Positions 61,837-64,000 of a stretch of DNA of 64,000 nt are shown here, piece by piece. The notes under the pieces were generated by a model. The model was not told the DNA's origin and made no database searches. It was given only the letters and a program-made list of their open reading frames with translations. The DNA lies in the NCBI RefSeq assembly GCF_013778455.1, contig NZ_JACEHE010000011.1, forward strand, positions 124,001 through 188,000, in the 5' to 3' direction. This DNA comes from Streptomyces himalayensis subsp. himalayensis (lineage in GTDB: Bacteria > Actinomycetota > Actinomycetes > Streptomycetales > Streptomycetaceae). Within the stretch, counting starts at the first letter, position 1. Every line of letters begins with the position of its first letter. A program made the translations under genes and the position numbers.

Positions 61837-62103
61837 ATGGGAAAGCCGGCCGCTCCCCGCCGGCTGAGCGCCTGGCAGGTCATCCAGTCGGCGGCCTCCT
61901 GCGTAGCTATTCACGGAAATGAGATGCCCGGGCTCGCCGCACTCCGGGACGGTCATGACCGCATCGACGTGCAGTACGAGAAACGCGCGGACGGGGCCAC
62001 CCTGACGTACGCGACCAGGGATACCGCGCTGGTCGATGCCCTGCACGACTGGTTCGAAGCCCAGCTCGGCGACCACGGCGCGCACGCCGAGCCGGGCCAC
62101 TGA
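61837..62103 (+). CDS. small conserved protein of the copper-cluster type
   Basis: An 88-residue protein whose C-terminal half DVQYEKRADGATLTYATRDT, ALVDALHDWFEAQLGDHGAH matches small proteins I associate with DUF305 genes. The first 30 residues look unnatural, so a longer gene may be truncated at the 5' end. Metal-binding His near the C-terminus. Function unknown. Confidence 0.5.
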   Translation: MGKPAAPRRLSAWQVIQSAASCVAIHGNEMPGLAALRDGHDRIDVQYEKRADGATLTYATRDTALVDALHDWFEAQLGDHGAHAEPGH

Positions 62104-62256
62104 AGAACCGCCCCCTCGATCGAGAATGTCATCATGCCGCCCGGCTCTGCGGCCGTCGAAGTGGGGACCACCCGGATCTTTGCGGGACTGCCCGTGAACG
62201 CTGAACGCCGGAACCGGTCTGGCGAAGTTCCCGTGCGTGGACCATAAGATGATCTC

Positions 62257-62658
62257 GTGATCAGCAGCACCGCATCGAGCCGCCGCCCTGCCGGGCGGTT
62301 GTTTGTGCTGCTGGTGATGGCGGTACTGGCCGGTGTGCTGGGGATGCATGCCCTGGCCCCCGATGGGGCGCCGACTGGGCAGTCGGATGCCGGGCACGGC
62401 ATGGTGATGGCCCAGACGGCGGGCGCACCGCACGTGAGCGGGGGATGCTCGCACACGGATGGCGGGTCGGATCATCTTGATCATGCCGATGGGACGTGTG
62501 CGGCGGCCGGTATCGGCTCCCCTTACGCGCCGCCCGCACTGACCAGCGCGGTGCCGGATGCACCCGCCGCTTCTGCCGCAGCGCAGAGGGCCACGGCATC
62601 GACCGAGAGCGGCCGGGCACCGCCCGACCTTTCTGAGCTGCAACTTCTACGGATATAG
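62257..62658 (+). CDS. DUF6153 family protein
   Basis: A 133-residue exported or membrane protein. One hydrophobic helix at 14-32, then a His/Met/Cys-rich stretch (HGMVMAQ, CSHTDGG, HADGTC) suited to metal binding, and the typical ending APPDLSELQLLRI. It lies 122 bp upstream of the DUF305 gene in the same direction and is its usual partner. Confidence 0.85.
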   Translation: MISSTASSRRPAGRLFVLLVMAVLAGVLGMHALAPDGAPTGQSDAGHGMVMAQTAGAPHVSGGCSHTDGGSDHLDHADGTCAAAGIGSPYAPPALTSAVPDAPAASAAAQRATASTESGRAPPDLSELQLLRI

Positions 62659-62780
62659 AGCGGCCCGCACGGCACCCCTTGCCCGGACGTTCCCGGTGAC
62701 CGGTGCCGCGCCTACGCACACCCTCATGTCCGCGAAACCCGCGCGCCCTGCCGTGGCTGCGCGTAAGGAGTTGCACACCT

Positions 62781-63407
62781 ATGAACAGCAAGCGTTCCCT
62801 CGCCCGCCGTTCCGCCGCCGTGGCTGCCGCAGCGGCGGTGGCGCTCGCCCTGGCCGCCTGCGGCGGCAGCGGCGACGGCTCGGCCGGACACAACGGCCAC
62901 ACCGCGACGTCCCCGTCCGCCTCGGCGCCGGCCTCCCCGGGCCGGCACAACGCTGCCGACGTCGCCTTCGCGAAAGGGATGATCCCCCACCACCGGCAGG
63001 CCGTGGAGATGGCCGACCTCGCGCCCAGCCGGGCGCAGTCGGCGGAGGTGAAGAAGCTCGCCGAGGACATCAAGAAGGCCCAGGACCCGGAGATCAAGAC
63101 CATGTCCGGCTGGCTGACCTCCTGGGGCGAGGAGGTGCCCGCCGAGAGCGCCATGGACCACTCCATGCACGGCGCGGACGGAATGATGACGGCCGAGGAG
63201 ATGGAGCAGCTCAAGGACTCCTCGGGTCAGGCTTTCGACACCGCCTTCATGGAGATGATGATCAAACACCACGAAGGCGCGGTACAGATGGCCAAGACCG
63301 AGCAGGCCGACGGCGCCTACGAGCCCGCCAAGAAAATGGCCGGAGCGATCATCACCTCCCAGACCGCCGAGATCACGCAGATGAACAAGCTGCTCGGCAC
63401 GGACTGA
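62781..63407 (+). CDS. DUF305 domain lipoprotein
   Basis: A 208-residue lipoprotein from ATG 62781 with AAGGAG upstream. Lipobox ALAAC, then two DUF305 halves each with the pattern FAKGMIPHHRQAVEMA and FMEMMIKHHEGAVQMAKTEQ. The paired His-His-x-x-A-V-x-M motifs suggest metal (copper) binding; the family forms ferritin-like bundles and is often encoded with copper ATPases, as here. Confidence 0.92.
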   Translation: MNSKRSLARRSAAVAAAAAVALALAACGGSGDGSAGHNGHTATSPSASAPASPGRHNAADVAFAKGMIPHHRQAVEMADLAPSRAQSAEVKKLAEDIKKAQDPEIKTMSGWLTSWGEEVPAESAMDHSMHGADGMMTAEEMEQLKDSSGQAFDTAFMEMMIKHHEGAVQMAKTEQADGAYEPAKKMAGAIITSQTAEITQMNKLLGTD

Positions 63408-63649
63408 CCAGACCGCGGGGGCGGGGTGGCCGCCACAGCGCCCGCCCCGCCCCGGCACGCCTTTGCGATCTACCTTCCTCCGACCGCTTGGATCCCCATG
63501 TGATCACCACGGCGTCGCGGGTGCGCCGCTGGTTTTCTGGCGGCGGCCGCTGTGCTGCCGGCCGCCTGCTGAGACGGTGTCCTTAAGCCCCGACACCGGC
63601 CAGGAAGCCCCGACACCGGCCAGGACGCCACGCCCGCCGATCCAGGAAC

Positions 63650-63765
63650 CGGCGGACCCTGCACGGCCTCGGCGTCGACCTGGCCGACAACACCGTCTAT
63701 GCCGCGGGCCACACATGTCTTCCGGCTGAGCGGCGGGAAGGCGGTCCGGGTGACCGGCTCTGGGC
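63650..63765 (+). pseudogene. glycosylhydrolase/BNR-repeat (F510_1955-like) scrap
   Basis: RRTLHGLGVDLADNTVYAAG followed, one frame over, by VFRLSGGKAVRVT. It fits the opening repeat of the beta-propeller proteins that often accompany DUF305 genes (LHGLGVDPADNTVYAA...LFRLTGGKAVRV). Only about 40 residues in two frames remain. Confidence 0.5.
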
Positions 63766-63796
63766 GTGGGCGCCGGTCGCCCCTGGACGGTCCTCC

Positions 63797-63834
63797 AGCG
63801 GCCCTCAACAGAAAAAGCGGCCCTCAACAGAAAA
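63797..63834. repeat. tandem 19-bp repeat
   Basis: AGCGGCCCTCAACAGAAAA occurs twice directly in succession (63797-63815 and 63816-63834), shortly before the CsoR-like operator. No function is evident. Confidence 0.85.
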
Positions 63835-63853
63835 GGGAAACACCCATAGAGAA

Positions 63854-63870
63854 ATACCCCCCAGGGGTAT
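63854..63870. promoter_or_regulatory. CsoR-type copper operator
   Basis: ATACCCCCCAGGGGTAT is a 7-3-7 inverted repeat that matches the CsoR operator pattern TACCCC/GGGGTA. It lies 55 bp before the 63925 start. Copper should release CsoR and open transcription. No csoR gene is in the window. Confidence 0.85.
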
Positions 63871-63924
63871 ATGGTTCGTGGGGGTGGGGGCTCGGAAGCC
63901 GGGCCACGCTGGATGGGGAAGGGG

Positions 63925-64000
63925 ATGTCGGCCATGGACCACAACGCTCAACACACCGGCGCCGCGCACGACCACACCGCTCACGAGGGTCATCGCGGTC
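63925..64000 (+). CDS. His-rich N-terminus, probable copper P-type ATPase, 3' partial
   Basis: ATG 63925 (or in-frame ATG 63934 with better spacing to GGGG) starts a frame with many His (MDHNAQHTGAAHDHTAHEGH) that runs off the window. His-rich starts of this kind occur in CopB-type copper ATPases. The CsoR operator and DUF305 neighbour support copper handling. A different His-rich copper protein cannot be excluded. Confidence 0.55.
   Translation, partial: MSAMDHNAQHTGAAHDHTAHEGHRG

Noticed and set aside
60284..61867. Plus-strand open frame of about 530 codons
   Set aside because: Antisense to the PP2C phosphatase; no family signature.
1..64000. Linear-replicon telomere sequence inside the window
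   Set aside because: Despite the Tap/Tpg-like genes I saw no clustered palindromes of the kind found at Streptomyces ends, and genes continue to both window edges.

Overview
The window is very GC-rich, has densely coding genes with GTG, TTG and ATG starts behind GGAGG-type ribosome sites, and carries families typical of Streptomyces and close actinomycetes: F420-type LLM oxidoreductases, a mycothiol-dependent isomerase fold, GPP34, DUF6153/DUF305, a rifamycin-responsive helR and a Tap/Tpg-like gene pair. It reads as accessory DNA of a Streptomyces chromosome arm or large replicon. Many genes are broken or partial, several insertion sequences are worn down, and no rRNA, tRNA or CRISPR array was seen.

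Layout. 1-4.6 kb: a catabolic-looking block (two LLM oxidoreductases, two SDRs of which one is frameshifted, a CitE-like lyase). 4.8-10.6 kb: a complete oligopeptide/nickel-type ABC operon (permease, permease, lipoprotein, two ATPases). 10.9-15 kb: regulator/enzyme divergent pairs (LysR with a methyltransferase, AraC with an aldo/keto reductase), then a Tn3-type transposase scrap. 15.5-18.2 kb: VanZ-like protein plus response regulator and histidine kinase, with shared repeat motifs in front of vanZ and the regulator. 18.6-29.2 kb: assorted enzymes (VOC, TauD-type dioxygenase, alcohol dehydrogenase, flavin reductase, PhzF), a repeat-bearing secreted lamin-tail protein, a membrane-anchored TPR protein and a GPP34 protein.

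29.5-33.6 kb: TerD protein, then small XRE regulator, Tap-like protein and Tpg-like protein, then a MhuD-type heme oxygenase. 34.0-38.8 kb is the most interesting locus: a secreted Cys-containing protein and a lipoprotein face a tightly overlapped operon of a 24-residue open frame with three TTA codons, a histidine kinase, a kinase-like membrane protein and a LuxR-type regulator. The intergenic region holds a perfect 20-bp palindrome with an additional half-site. 39.2-42 kb: an ECF41-type sigma factor with its usual epimerase/SDR and carboxymuconolactone decarboxylase partners, and a good ECF41-like promoter.

42.4-50 kb: a doubly frameshifted cupin, an isomerase-fold protein, an esterase, helR behind a rifamycin-associated element and a truncated glycosyltransferase, degenerate ASCH and FBP genes, and an SPFH/ribbon-helix-helix pair. 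50-58.7 kb is a graveyard plus islands: an IS5-like remnant joined to the N-terminus of a classical tap gene, a broken YciI gene, DUF4180 and HTH genes, a DM13 protein with a two-component system, IS256 remains, a truncated grpB, two MarR-type regulators, an integrase scrap, a MITE-like 166-bp element and a truncated MFS gene. 59-64 kb: a phosphotransferase, a PP2C phosphatase and the start of a copper-handling cluster with a CsoR-like operator before a His-rich protein that runs off the window.

All family names come from recognising motifs by eye. No database search was possible.
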